Shown in pieces: positions 33,609-42,122 of a DNA stretch of 64,000 nt. The stretch comes from Sphaerisporangium rhizosphaerae. GTDB taxonomy: Bacteria > Actinomycetota > Actinomycetes > Streptosporangiales > Streptosporangiaceae. A program made the translations under genes and the position numbers. The DNA lies in NCBI RefSeq assembly GCF_042665155.1, contig NZ_JBHTCG010000007.1:248001-312000 (forward strand). Direction: 5' to 3'. Within the stretch, counting starts at the first letter, position 1. Every line of letters starts with the position of its first letter. The notes beneath the pieces were generated by a model that was given only the letters and a program-made list of their open reading frames with translations, did not search any database and had not been told where the DNA came from.

Positions 33609-34816
33609 GCCGGGTTCTCGCTGTGGCCGATTCGGACTCGTATCTGAAATGGGCGGCGGGTCTTCTCGACCAGCTACCGGCCGGTTGGACATCGACGCTG
33701 GCCGTCGTGCGCACGCCGATCGTGCCGTCCCCGGCCCAGATCACCGCCGCCGTCAGCGGCACCCGCTCCGGCGCGGCCGAGCCGCCCGCCGTGGTGTCGG
33801 CGCGGGCGCTGCGCCGCATCGCCGAACGCGACCGGCCCGACGCCATCCTGCTGGCCTGCACGGGACCGGTGGTCGACGTGCTGGCCGGCGACGTGTTCGG
33901 CGGGCTCTCGCCGCGGCCGGTGCTGGTGTCGGGGCTGCCGGGCATCTCCATCCCCGCCACGGAGAAGGCCTGGCTGTACCGCGGGGCCTGCGACCTGTTC
34001 GTCGTGCACAGCGGCAGGGAGGTGGAGGAGTTCGGCCGCATCGGCAGGGAACTGGGCGCCACCGGGTCGATGGCCCTGGCCCGCCTGCCCTACCTGGACC
34101 ATCGGACGGCCGGCGGCGGGACGGGCGACCGCCTGGTGTTCGCCACCCAGGCCAAGGTGCCCAAGCGGCGCGAGGACCGCGAGAGCATCCTGCTGGCCCT
34201 CGCCCGGCTGGCCGAGGCCCGTCCGGGCCTGGACGTCGTGGTCAAGCTGCGCGCCCTTGAGAACGAGCGCCAGACCCACAACGAGCGCTACCACTACGAG
34301 CGCCTGTGGCGGTCGCTGGCCGAATCCGGCGCGGTGCGTCCCGGCTCGGTGCGCTTCGCCGCCGGCGCCATGCACGAGCACCTGGCCGCCGCGGCGGGAT
34401 TCGTGACGGTCAGCTCCACCGCGGCCCTGGAGGCGATCGCCGGCCGCGTCCCGCTGCTGGTCCTTTCGGACTTCGGGGTCAGCGCCGAGATGATCAACCT
34501 GGTGTTCGAGGACAGCGGGTGCCTGGGCACCCTGGAAGACCTGGCGCGCGGCGACCTGCGGCACCCGACGGCCGCCTGGTGCGACGCCAACTACTTCCAC
34601 GACCCGGCCACCAGCGACTGGGTGGCCAGGCTCGGCTCCCTGATCGCCGAGGCGCGCGCGGGGCGGCTCGCCCCGGTGCGGCCGCTGCTCACCGGACCCG
34701 AGCACGCGGCCGCCCGGCGGCGGGCCCGCCTGCGGGTGGAGGTGCCGCCGAACGTGCTGCGCGCCGGTTACCGCGCGAGCCGCCGCGTGCGCCGCTACCT
34801 CAAGGCGCTGGGCTGA
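33605..34816 (+). CDS. Putative glycosyltransferase (DUF6716-like)
   Basis: A 403-residue protein starting at a TTG that overlaps the stop of the preceding gene; AAAGG lies nine bases ahead. It opens with a Rossmann-like strand (SRVLAVADSDSYLKWAAGLL) and has GLPGISIPATEKAWLYRGACDLFVVHSGREVEEF, typical of a GT-B N-lobe linker, then VFATQAKVPKRREDRESIL and a C-lobe with FVTVSSTAALEAI, an ST-type nucleotide-sugar motif. Proteins of this kind accompany nonulosonate synthesis genes in actinomycetes. A transferase for the same glycan is likely; donor and acceptor are not known. Basic C-terminus (RASRRVRRYLKALG) may bind membrane. Confidence 0.72.
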   Translation: MSRVLAVADSDSYLKWAAGLLDQLPAGWTSTLAVVRTPIVPSPAQITAAVSGTRSGAAEPPAVVSARALRRIAERDRPDAILLACTGPVVDVLAGDVFGGLSPRPVLVSGLPGISIPATEKAWLYRGACDLFVVHSGREVEEFGRIGRELGATGSMALARLPYLDHRTAGGGTGDRLVFATQAKVPKRREDRESILLALARLAEARPGLDVVVKLRALENERQTHNERYHYERLWRSLAESGAVRPGSVRFAAGAMHEHLAAAAGFVTVSSTAALEAIAGRVPLLVLSDFGVSAEMINLVFEDSGCLGTLEDLARGDLRHPTAAWCDANYFHDPATSDWVARLGSLIAEARAGRLAPVRPLLTGPEHAAARRRARLRVEVPPNVLRAGYRASRRVRRYLKALG

Positions 34817-35014
34817 ACACCGGACGGGACGGCGTGAAACTTTCGCGCCGCCCCGTCCGCATCAGTGGTGGCATGGGCGCTGCGGCCCCCGTCCGCGCTG
34901 CGGAACATGACGCGCCACGTTGACAACTCCCGGCGTCCGGTCACAATCAGTGACGTCAACGCCCCTGGTGACGGGAGGACGGTCATGGCGGGAAATCCCG
35001 GGTCGGAGGTCGCC

Positions 35015-36076
35015 ATGCGCCGCTCCCTCGCGCGCGCGGCGATCGCCGCCTTCGCGGTCATCGGCGCGGTGGCCTCACCACCGCTGACGGCGGCCCCGGC
35101 AGGCGCCGCGGCCGCCACGCTGGGAGGGGCGGCCGCGGCCACCGGCCGCTACTTCGGCGCGGCCGTCGGCGCCTCCCATCTCGGCGAGGCGCCCTACGCG
35201 GCCGTGCTCGACCGGGAGTTCACCTCCGTGACGCCCGAGAACGAGATGCACTGGGACGCGGTGGAACCGGTGCGCGGCCAGTTCAACTTCACGCCGGCCG
35301 ACGCCATCGTCGCCCACGCCCAGAGCAAGGGCATGCGAGTGCGCGGGCACAGCCTGGTCGACTCCCCGCACACGGCCTGGACGGGCAACCTGCTGACCGC
35401 CCAGGACACCTACCAGGCGCTCACCGCCCACATCGCCGCGGTGGCCGGCCACTTCCGAGGGAAGATCCACAGCTGGGACGTGGTGAACGAGGCGTTCGCC
35501 GACTCGGGTGGCGTGCGCCCCGGCCTGTTCCAGCGGCGCCTCGGCGACTCCTACATCGAGACGGCCTTCCGGGCCGCCCGCGCCGCCGACCCGGCCGCCC
35601 GGCTGTGCCTCAACGACTACGGCATCGAGGATCCGGCGGCCGCCAAGACCCGCGGCGTGCTGGCCATGGTCAAGGACTTCAAGACGCGGGGCGTGCCGAT
35701 CGACTGCGTCGGGCTGGAGTCGCACTTCACCGCGACGACGCCGGTGCCGGCCGGGTACGCCCAGACCATCGCCCAGTTCGCGGCGCTCGGTGTGGAGGTC
35801 CAGATCACCGAGCTGGACATCGAGGGCTCGGGCGCCGCCCAGGCCCAGGCCTACGGCAGGGCGGTCACCGCCTGCGTGTCGGTGCCGCGCTGCACCGGCG
35901 TCACCGTGTGGGGGGTGACCGACAGGTACTCCTGGCGCAGTGGCGGCACGCCCCTGCCTTTCGACCGCGACTACAACAAGAAGCAGGCGTATTACTCCGC
36001 GCTGTCCGCCTTCGCCATTTGCGGGGCCCCGGCGGCCGCGGCCGATGGCGCGGTGGCGGCCGCCCGGCGCTGCTAG
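35015..36076 (+). CDS. Secreted GH10-family protein with altered active-site loop
   Basis: A 353-residue exported protein of the family 10 xylanase fold. Signal peptide of about 30 residues. Family motifs: SVTPENEMHWDAVEP, acid/base Glu159 in WDVVNEAF, LNDYGIE, nucleophile Glu266 in ITELDI and VTVWGVTDRYSWR. The usual RGHTLVWHSQ is here RGHSLVDSPHTAW, so the His-Ser-Gln of the -1 subsite is missing. No carbohydrate-binding module. GGAGG five bases before ATG 35015 decides the start; ATG 34985 is an alternative with a longer N-terminus. It sits inside the nonulosonate locus and its stop interlocks with that of the gene opposite (CTAG, 36073-36076). Confidence 0.88.
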   Translation: MRRSLARAAIAAFAVIGAVASPPLTAAPAGAAAATLGGAAAATGRYFGAAVGASHLGEAPYAAVLDREFTSVTPENEMHWDAVEPVRGQFNFTPADAIVAHAQSKGMRVRGHSLVDSPHTAWTGNLLTAQDTYQALTAHIAAVAGHFRGKIHSWDVVNEAFADSGGVRPGLFQRRLGDSYIETAFRAARAADPAARLCLNDYGIEDPAAAKTRGVLAMVKDFKTRGVPIDCVGLESHFTATTPVPAGYAQTIAQFAALGVEVQITELDIEGSGAAQAQAYGRAVTACVSVPRCTGVTVWGVTDRYSWRSGGTPLPFDRDYNKKQAYYSALSAFAICGAPAAAADGAVAAARRC

Positions 36077-37350
36077 CGGGACAGGGCGCGGCGCAGGCGC
36101 GAGAGGGGACGGGACTTGGCCGGTTCGGGCGCGGGCAGCAGGCCGACCGAGGCCAGCCGCCGGTTCTTGAAGTAGCGGGCCTGCGGGCCGTTGGCCTCGA
36201 TGTAGCGGGCCGCGGCCTCGCGCAGCGCCGGGTAGTGCTCGCTCTGCATGCAGAAGCCCACCGCCTCCACCAGCGCGCGCAGGTCGCTCCGATCGCCGGT
36301 CGGCGGCTCGGTGATCGAGCCGTCCGGCGCCAGGCGCGGCACGGTGGCGTCGACGATCGTCACCGGGATTCGGTTGCTGTTCTCGTAGGGCGCCAGCCGC
36401 TCCAGCACCAGCTCGCAGCCCATGGTCGCGATCGGCAGGCCGAACAGCCGGCGCGCGGTCATCAGAGCGGTGGAGAAGCATCCGACCACCAGTCGCGGGC
36501 GCAACGCCAGGAAGCACACCTCGGCCGGCACGGTGTCGCCGGCCACGCACAGGTCGACCCCGAGCTCCCGCGCGACCGCGCGCAGCAGGCGGGCGTGGTG
36601 GCCGCCCGCCGCCGGGTGCGGCTTGAACAGCACGCTGCGGTGGCCGCGCGCGGCGAGGGCGCGCAGCATCCCGGCGTGCAGCTCGGCCTCCTCCTCGGCG
36701 GTGACGATGTCCAGCGCCGACAGGTACTGGCCCAGGATGATCGCCTCGCCGTACAGCCCCTCGACGGCGGGCATCTCCTCCAGCACCCGCAGGAACGCCT
36801 CGTCCGGTAGCGGCTCGGGCGCGACCCCGACCTCGCGCAGCAGCAGCGGCGTGAGCTCGGGCACCAGGTCCAGGTGGAGCAGCCGGGTGATCCGGCCGGA
36901 GATCTCCAGCGGCAGCGGGTCGCGGGTCGGACCGTAGCTCATCAGGCCGTCGGAGTACACCGTGATCGGGCAGTCGCGGACCAGCGCCGCAACCGTCCTG
37001 GCCGGCGGCACCGCCACCGACTCCAGCACCAGCTCGGCGGCCCCCTCGCCCAGTGCGAGGTGGCCGCGCACCAGGCGCTCCAGCATGGGCACCTCGATGA
37101 CGCGCGCCTTCCAGTCGGAAGGGTGCAGCGGGGCGATGATGTCGTTCCACGACCAGACCTCGTCGAACCGGGGCCGTAGCGCCGCGAACCCCGGGGCCTC
37201 GTCCAGGGACGGGGTCACCTCGGGGATCGCGGCGTTGTTGGACACCAGCAGCACCCGGCGGCCGTCGTGCGGGCCGAACCTGCCCGCGTCCATGGCCGCC
37301 GCCAGCGTCATCGTCCCGAACAGGGTGGAGCTGTAGAAGACCTGCGTCAT
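36073..37350 (-). CDS. Polysialyltransferase-family glycosyltransferase
   Basis: A 425-residue cytoplasmic enzyme resembling alpha-2,8-polysialyltransferases (POLYST family). It has the three diagnostic motifs in order: SDG (133-135, VYSDGLMSYG), HP (243-246, LFKPHP) and ST (292-294, GCFSTAL). It would transfer a nonulosonate from its CMP form to a growing chain. The ATG overlaps the stop of the GT2 gene (ATGA), and both follow the CMP-nonulosonate synthase fusion on the same strand, so the three form an operon. The Arg/Lys-rich C-terminus (KSRPLSRLRRALSR) may hold it at the membrane. Confidence 0.85.
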   Translation of the reverse strand: MTQVFYSSTLFGTMTLAAAMDAGRFGPHDGRRVLLVSNNAAIPEVTPSLDEAPGFAALRPRFDEVWSWNDIIAPLHPSDWKARVIEVPMLERLVRGHLALGEGAAELVLESVAVPPARTVAALVRDCPITVYSDGLMSYGPTRDPLPLEISGRITRLLHLDLVPELTPLLLREVGVAPEPLPDEAFLRVLEEMPAVEGLYGEAIILGQYLSALDIVTAEEEAELHAGMLRALAARGHRSVLFKPHPAAGGHHARLLRAVARELGVDLCVAGDTVPAEVCFLALRPRLVVGCFSTALMTARRLFGLPIATMGCELVLERLAPYENSNRIPVTIVDATVPRLAPDGSITEPPTGDRSDLRALVEAVGFCMQSEHYPALREAAARYIEANGPQARYFKNRRLASVGLLPAPEPAKSRPLSRLRRALSR

Positions 37351-38309
37351 GGCGAACGCTCCTCGGGCTGTCTGAGAGGTCGGGGGAGCAGCGGCCCGAG
37401 CAGGGCCTGCCGCTCCTCGTCCAGCCCCGTCTGCCCGAGCAGGTCCGCCGGGAGGCCGGCCAGGACGTCCCGCGCCCTGTCCTCGAAGCGGGCACGCAGC
37501 GCGGGGGAGAACCGGTCGCCGAGCTCCAGGTGGTGGGCCAGCAGCGCGCAGAAGGTGCGCACCGCCTTGGGCTGCAGGTGCGGCTCGCCCTCGATCTGCT
37601 TGAACACCAGGTCGAAGGCGTCGAAGAAGTGCAGTTGCCGTTCGTCGCCGACCTGGGTCAGGGAGGTGGACACCAGCCGCCGGTAGAACACCCCGGCGAT
37701 GGAGGCCACCGCGAACGACCGCGCCTCGCGGTGCAGCCGCCAGATCCACGGCCGGTCCTCGGCGGTGTGCAGGTGCCCCGGGAAGGCGAGCAGGTCGCCC
37801 AGCGAGCGCCGGTACACCCCCGCCCACGCGTAGGGGTAGTCCACCATCGTCCGCGCGTCGGCCGGCAGGATGCGGTCGCGCGGGTCGAGCACCACGCCCC
37901 GCCGGGCCTCCGGCGCGCGGTGCACGGTGCGCTTGCGCCCCTCCACCTGCACGTGGTCCACCCGGACGAAGTCGCAGCCCAGGCCCTCGATCGCCTCGAC
38001 GAGCCGGGAGAGGTACCCCCGGCCCAGCCAGTCGTCGCCGTCCAGGAAGGTGAGATACCGGCCCGAGGCGAGGGACAGGCCGGCGTTGCGGGCGTCGGCC
38101 AGCCCCGCGGGAGAGCTGTTGCGCAGCACGGTCAACCCCGGCAGGTCGTCGCGGAAGTCGTCGATGACCTGCGGGGTCGCGTCCACCGAGCCGTCGTCGA
38201 CGACGATGAACTCGAAGTCGGGCCGCGCGTTGTGCCGCAGTGAGGCCAGCGTGTCGCCGATGAACGGCGCCGCGTCCCGCACCGGCACCACGACCGACAG
38301 CGTGATCAC
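37347..38309 (-). CDS. Family 2 glycosyltransferase
   Basis: A 320-residue GT-A enzyme. N-terminal LSVVVPVRDAAPFIGDTLAS, VVDDGSVDATPQVI, LADARNAGLSLASGRYLTFLDGDDW with the metal-binding DGD, and HTAEDRPWIWRLH where the ED is the likely catalytic base region. It uses a nucleotide sugar to extend a surface glycan, perhaps the hexose or polyol part between nonulosonate residues. GTG start at 38309 with GGAGG eight bases ahead. It lies 88 bp after the fusion gene and is coupled to the polysialyltransferase-like gene. Confidence 0.88.
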   Translation of the reverse strand: MITLSVVVPVRDAAPFIGDTLASLRHNARPDFEFIVVDDGSVDATPQVIDDFRDDLPGLTVLRNSSPAGLADARNAGLSLASGRYLTFLDGDDWLGRGYLSRLVEAIEGLGCDFVRVDHVQVEGRKRTVHRAPEARRGVVLDPRDRILPADARTMVDYPYAWAGVYRRSLGDLLAFPGHLHTAEDRPWIWRLHREARSFAVASIAGVFYRRLVSTSLTQVGDERQLHFFDAFDLVFKQIEGEPHLQPKAVRTFCALLAHHLELGDRFSPALRARFEDRARDVLAGLPADLLGQTGLDEERQALLGPLLPRPLRQPEERSP

Positions 38310-38397
38310 CGGCGTCCTCCGGTGCGCGTCGCCGCGCCGCCTCCCGCCGCGCGCCGCACGGGGCGGCGCGCGTCCATGTCGATGATCATCTCGTGGG

Positions 38398-40470
38398 TCA
38401 GACGGTGACGCGGCGCAGGCGGGACTTGGGGGCCTCCTCGCCCGGGAAGACGCGCTTGACGCCGTCGCCGAGGGCCTGCTCGATGATCCTGATGTCGCGC
38501 ACCAGGTGCTCCAGGCCGCTCGGCTCCAGCGACGCCGCGTGGTCGGAGCCCCACATCGTGCGGTCCAGGGTGATGTGGCGCTCCACGGTCACCGCGCCCA
38601 GCGTCACCGCGGCCAGGGAGATCTGCAGGCCGCGCTCGTGGCCGGAGTAGCCGACCGGGACGCCGTACCGGTCCTGCAGGGTGATGATCGTGCGGAGGTT
38701 GGCCTCCTCAGGCGGCAGCGGGTAGGTGGAGGTGGCGTGCATGATCACCAGCTTGGAGGTGCCGAGGATCTCCACGGCCGCGTCGATCTCCGGAAGCGTC
38801 GACATGCCGGTCGACAGGATGATCGGCTTGCCGGTGGCGGCGAGCCGGCGCAGCAGCTCGTGGTCGGTCACGCTGGCCGAGGCGACCTTGTGCGTGACGA
38901 CGTTCATCTCCTCCAGGAAGTCCACCGACGGCACGTCCCACGGGGAGGCGAACCAGTCCAGGCCCCGCTCGGCGCAGTACTTGGCGATCTGGGTGTACTC
39001 GTCCTGGCCGAACTCCACCCGGTACTTGTACTCCAGGTAGGTCATCTCGCCCCAGGGCGTCTGGCGCATCTGGTCGCGCTGGTGGGCCGGCACGGCGATC
39101 TCCGGCGTGCGCTTCTGGAACTTCACCGCCTGGCAGCCGGCGTCGGCGGCCACGTCGATGAGGCGGCGGGCGATGTCCAGGTCGCCGTTGTGGTTGATGC
39201 CGATCTCGCCGATGACGTACACCGGCTGCCCGGGGCCGACCAGCGACTCGCCGATCTGGACCGGGGCGCCCTTGACGCGCAGCGTCGCGCGCGGGCCGGC
39301 GGCGGCCGGCTCGGCGTCCACCGGGCGGGCGGCGAGCACGCGGTCGCACAGCTCGCGCACGGCGCCGGCGCCGCCCCCGTGGCCGAGCACGATGCGGGCG
39401 GCGGCGCGCACGCGGGGGTGGGCGTCGGGCACGGTCACCGGCCAGCCGACCAGCTCCATGCAGCCGAGGTCGTTGAGGTCGTTGCCGACGTAGGCGACCC
39501 GCGCCGGGTCCAGGCCCTCGATGCTGAGCCAGTCGCGCAGGGCGGTCTGCTTGGAGGCCAGGCCCTGCAGGACCGGGACGCCGAGCTTGCGGGCGCGGGC
39601 GGTGACGACCGGGTTCCGCTCGGTGGACAGCACCAGGATCTTGACGCCGGACCGCTTGAGCAGGGCGATGCCGAGGCCGTCGGAGCGGCTCACCGCGACG
39701 GTCTCACGGCCGTCCTGGTCGACGTAGACCAGGTCGTCGGTGTGCACGCCGTCGAAGTCGGTGACCACCGCGTCAACGTCGAGCGGGCCCGGACGGTCCA
39801 CGAACGGGGCCAGCGCCCGCACCATCTCCAGGTCCTCGGGGGAGTCCACCTCGACGGCGTGGCGGCTCGGCACCGGCTGGACGGCGACGGTGCCGAAGAA
39901 GCGGTGCCCGTGCTCGCGCAGCCCGGCGGCGCGGATGGCGTAGAAGGCGCCGGTCTCGCGGTACTCCGGCTCGCGGTCCTGGCGGCGCGGGCGGTGGGCC
40001 GGGTCGTGGTTGATCCCGCGCACCCCGTCCTCGCCGCGCGCCCACACGAACTCGTGGGTGGGCAGCCCGGAGAACACCACGTCGGCGGCGCCGTCGAGCA
40101 CCTTGGACACGGCGGCGTCCAGGTCGGCGGGGTCGATGAAGGCGCTGGTGCACTGGACGAGCACGACGACCTCGGGGTCGGTGCCGTGCTGGTCGAGGAC
40201 CTGGTCGAGGGCGTGCAGCAGGGCCGACTCGCTGGAGGCGGTGGCGCCGCTCAGCTCGGCGGGGCGCTGGACCACTTCGGCGCCCGCCGCGCGGGCCGCG
40301 GCGGCGATGGCGTCGTGGTCGGTGCTGACGACCACCCGGTCGATGAGCTCGGCTTCCGTGCAGGAGACGACCGCGCGGGCGACCAGGGGCGTGCCGCCCA
40401 CCTTGGCCAGGTTCTTCAGCGGGACGCCCGCAGAACCTCCACGGGCGGGGACGACGGCCAGGACTCGCAA
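38398..40470 (-). CDS. Trifunctional fusion: CMP-nonulosonate synthetase, HAD phosphatase, NeuB-like synthase
   Basis: A 690-residue three-domain enzyme. Residues 1-222: cytidylyltransferase (NeuA/KdsB type) with VVPARGGSAGVPLKN and VEVDSPEDLEM. Residues 232-380: KdsC-like HAD phosphatase with an intact active site, DFDGV (238-242), ST (282-283), Lys307 and GNDLND (329-334). Residues 412-690: NeuB barrel with VIGEIGINHNGD, Lys450 in AVKFQKR and ERHITLD; it ends where the usual C-terminal SAF domain would begin. Together they could turn a phosphorylated hexose plus phosphoenolpyruvate into a CMP-nonulosonate such as CMP-Kdn; the exact sugar is inferred. TTG at 40470 has AGGGAG six bases ahead; the GTG at 40518 does not. 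Heads the operon with GT2 and the polysialyltransferase-like gene. Confidence 0.92.
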   Translation of the reverse strand: MRVLAVVPARGGSAGVPLKNLAKVGGTPLVARAVVSCTEAELIDRVVVSTDHDAIAAAARAAGAEVVQRPAELSGATASSESALLHALDQVLDQHGTDPEVVVLVQCTSAFIDPADLDAAVSKVLDGAADVVFSGLPTHEFVWARGEDGVRGINHDPAHRPRRQDREPEYRETGAFYAIRAAGLREHGHRFFGTVAVQPVPSRHAVEVDSPEDLEMVRALAPFVDRPGPLDVDAVVTDFDGVHTDDLVYVDQDGRETVAVSRSDGLGIALLKRSGVKILVLSTERNPVVTARARKLGVPVLQGLASKQTALRDWLSIEGLDPARVAYVGNDLNDLGCMELVGWPVTVPDAHPRVRAAARIVLGHGGGAGAVRELCDRVLAARPVDAEPAAAGPRATLRVKGAPVQIGESLVGPGQPVYVIGEIGINHNGDLDIARRLIDVAADAGCQAVKFQKRTPEIAVPAHQRDQMRQTPWGEMTYLEYKYRVEFGQDEYTQIAKYCAERGLDWFASPWDVPSVDFLEEMNVVTHKVASASVTDHELLRRLAATGKPIILSTGMSTLPEIDAAVEILGTSKLVIMHATSTYPLPPEEANLRTIITLQDRYGVPVGYSGHERGLQISLAAVTLGAVTVERHITLDRTMWGSDHAASLEPSGLEHLVRDIRIIEQALGDGVKRVFPGEEAPKSRLRRVTV

Positions 40471-40659
40471 GGTTGACTCCCTGATATGCGGCGTGCGAGC
40501 GGGCCGTCCTTCGGCCACGCTCGCGAGGTGTCACGCACGCTAACCACCGGCACCATCCCGTTAGGAGATTGCGAGCTGAACGCCCAGCGTCACTCCTGTT
40601 AACACTTGGGAGAGCCGGGAAGCCGGGGCCGCCGCCGCCGCGCCCCGTCCGGCCGGACG

Positions 40660-40768
40660 GCGGGCGGGGGCGGGCTCATCCGGCGAGGGGGGTCACTCGT
40701 TCAGCGGGCGGGGGCGGGCTCAACTGGCGAGGGAGCGGGGGCTGGTTCGGCGGGCGGGCGGAGGGCTC
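40660..40768. repeat. Three decayed G-rich direct repeats
   Basis: GCGGGCGGGGGCGGGCTCA occurs exactly at 40660-40678 and 40704-40722 and with two mismatches at 40750-40768, a period of 44-46 bp. The third copy includes the stop of the histidine kinase gene, so the array may have grown from that 3-prime end. Confidence 0.7.
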
Positions 40769-42122
40769 ACTCGGCGAGCGGCAGCCGCAGCACGAAGCGG
40801 GTGCCCTCGGGGACGTTCTCGACGTGCAGCGTTCCGCCGTGGGCGATGGCGACGTCGCGGGCGATGGCCAGACCGAGGCCGGTGCCTCCCTTGTTCCTGC
40901 TGCGGGCGGCGTCCAGCCGGGCGAAGCGGTGGAAGACGCGCTCGTGGTCCTCCTCGGCGATGCGGTCGCCGTCGTTGGTGACGGCGAGCACGGCCGACCC
41001 GTGGTCGCGGTGCACCTCGATCTTAACCATGTCGGCGGCGTGCCGCTGGGCGTTGTCCAGCAGGTTGTCGATCACCCGGTACAGGTGCGTGCGCACGCCC
41101 ATCACGGTGACGTGCTCCTCGACGCCGGCGATGACCGGCACGCGGCCGGGCCGGGCGGCGATCTCGCCGGTGGCGAGCTGGCCGAGGTCGACGGGCTCCT
41201 GCGCGGCCGGGCCGCCCGAGCCGAGCCTGGCCATGAACAGCAGGTCGGTGACGATGGTCTCCAGCCGGTCGGTGTCGCGCAGCGCGCCCCGCACCAGCGT
41301 GCCGAGGTCGGTCTCCTCGGGGTGCAGCAGTGACTCCTCAAGCTGGGCGCGCAGCCCGGCGATGGGCGTGCGCAGCTCGTGCGAGGCGTCCGCGGCGAAC
41401 CTGCGCTGCTGCTCCACCGAGTGCTCCAGCCGCGCCAGGGTGCTGTTGACGGTGCGGGCCAGGTGGGAGATCTCGTCCTCGCCGGGAGGCTCCCGCACCC
41501 TCAGGGACAGATCGCTCGCGGTGATGTGGGCGAGCTGGGCCTGGATGTGGTCGATGGTGCCAAGGCCACGGTCGGCGGTCTTGTAGGCGATCCAGCCGAC
41601 CAGGCCGGCCACGGCGGCGATCTGCAGGCCGACGGCCACGTCGAGAATGCGGGTGGACAGCACGGCCGGGGTGGGCGCGGCCGCGTACACCACCGGCGCG
41701 CCGGGGCCGGGGCCGGTGAGCGTCGCGGTCACGTGGAAGCAGCCGACGGACAGAGGCCGGCAGGTGGTGAAGTCGAGCAGGTCGTGCGGGGCCACCGGCC
41801 GCGCGTCGCTGAGCGGCGGCAGGGTCCGGCCGCGGGCGGTCGAGGCCAGGATGTGCCGCCCGGGCCCGACCACCTGGATGAGGTCGACGTCGCCCGGGCC
41901 GGGCGCGATCGGGTTGAGCAGGGACGACTCGCGGTAGGCCACCACGACCCGCGAGGCGGCCTCTCTGGTGTCGTGCCAGATGGCGTTGGCGACCGTGGCC
42001 CTGATGACCAGGTCGGCGGCGACGCCGAGGGGGATCAGGAACAGGGCGGCCAGGACGAGCGTGAGGAGGGTGACCCGCCCTCTGATCGATCGTGGCCAGA
42101 TGGCGGCCCGTGGGAGGGGCAT
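40767..42122 (-). CDS. Sensor histidine kinase (no adjacent response regulator)
   Basis: A 451-residue membrane kinase. TM1 at about 16-40, an extracytoplasmic sensor of about 120 residues with two cysteines (TTCRPLSVGCFHV), TM2 at about 160-182, a HAMP linker, the dimer/phosphoacceptor helix with His248 in FAADASHELRTP, N box in VIDNLLDNAQRHA, and the G boxes in GGTGLGLAIARDVA. It signals by phosphorylating a response regulator, yet no regulator gene flanks it. ATG at 42122 has GGGAGGGG on the wrong strand only; the ribosome site is weak, and a TTG two codons upstream is possible. The signal is unknown. Confidence 0.92.
   Translation of the reverse strand: MPLPRAAIWPRSIRGRVTLLTLVLAALFLIPLGVAADLVIRATVANAIWHDTREAASRVVVAYRESSLLNPIAPGPGDVDLIQVVGPGRHILASTARGRTLPPLSDARPVAPHDLLDFTTCRPLSVGCFHVTATLTGPGPGAPVVYAAAPTPAVLSTRILDVAVGLQIAAVAGLVGWIAYKTADRGLGTIDHIQAQLAHITASDLSLRVREPPGEDEISHLARTVNSTLARLEHSVEQQRRFAADASHELRTPIAGLRAQLEESLLHPEETDLGTLVRGALRDTDRLETIVTDLLFMARLGSGGPAAQEPVDLGQLATGEIAARPGRVPVIAGVEEHVTVMGVRTHLYRVIDNLLDNAQRHAADMVKIEVHRDHGSAVLAVTNDGDRIAEEDHERVFHRFARLDAARSRNKGGTGLGLAIARDVAIAHGGTLHVENVPEGTRFVLRLPLAE

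Noticed and set aside
32570..34816. A single 748-codon protein covering two glycosyltransferase genes
   Set aside because: The first 345 codons are a shadow of the gene at 32577-33608; the second protein starts at TTG 33605.
38398..40518. GTG at 40518 as start of the fusion enzyme
   Set aside because: It adds 16 residues outside the family and has no ribosome site, whereas TTG 40470 has AGGGAG at ideal spacing.
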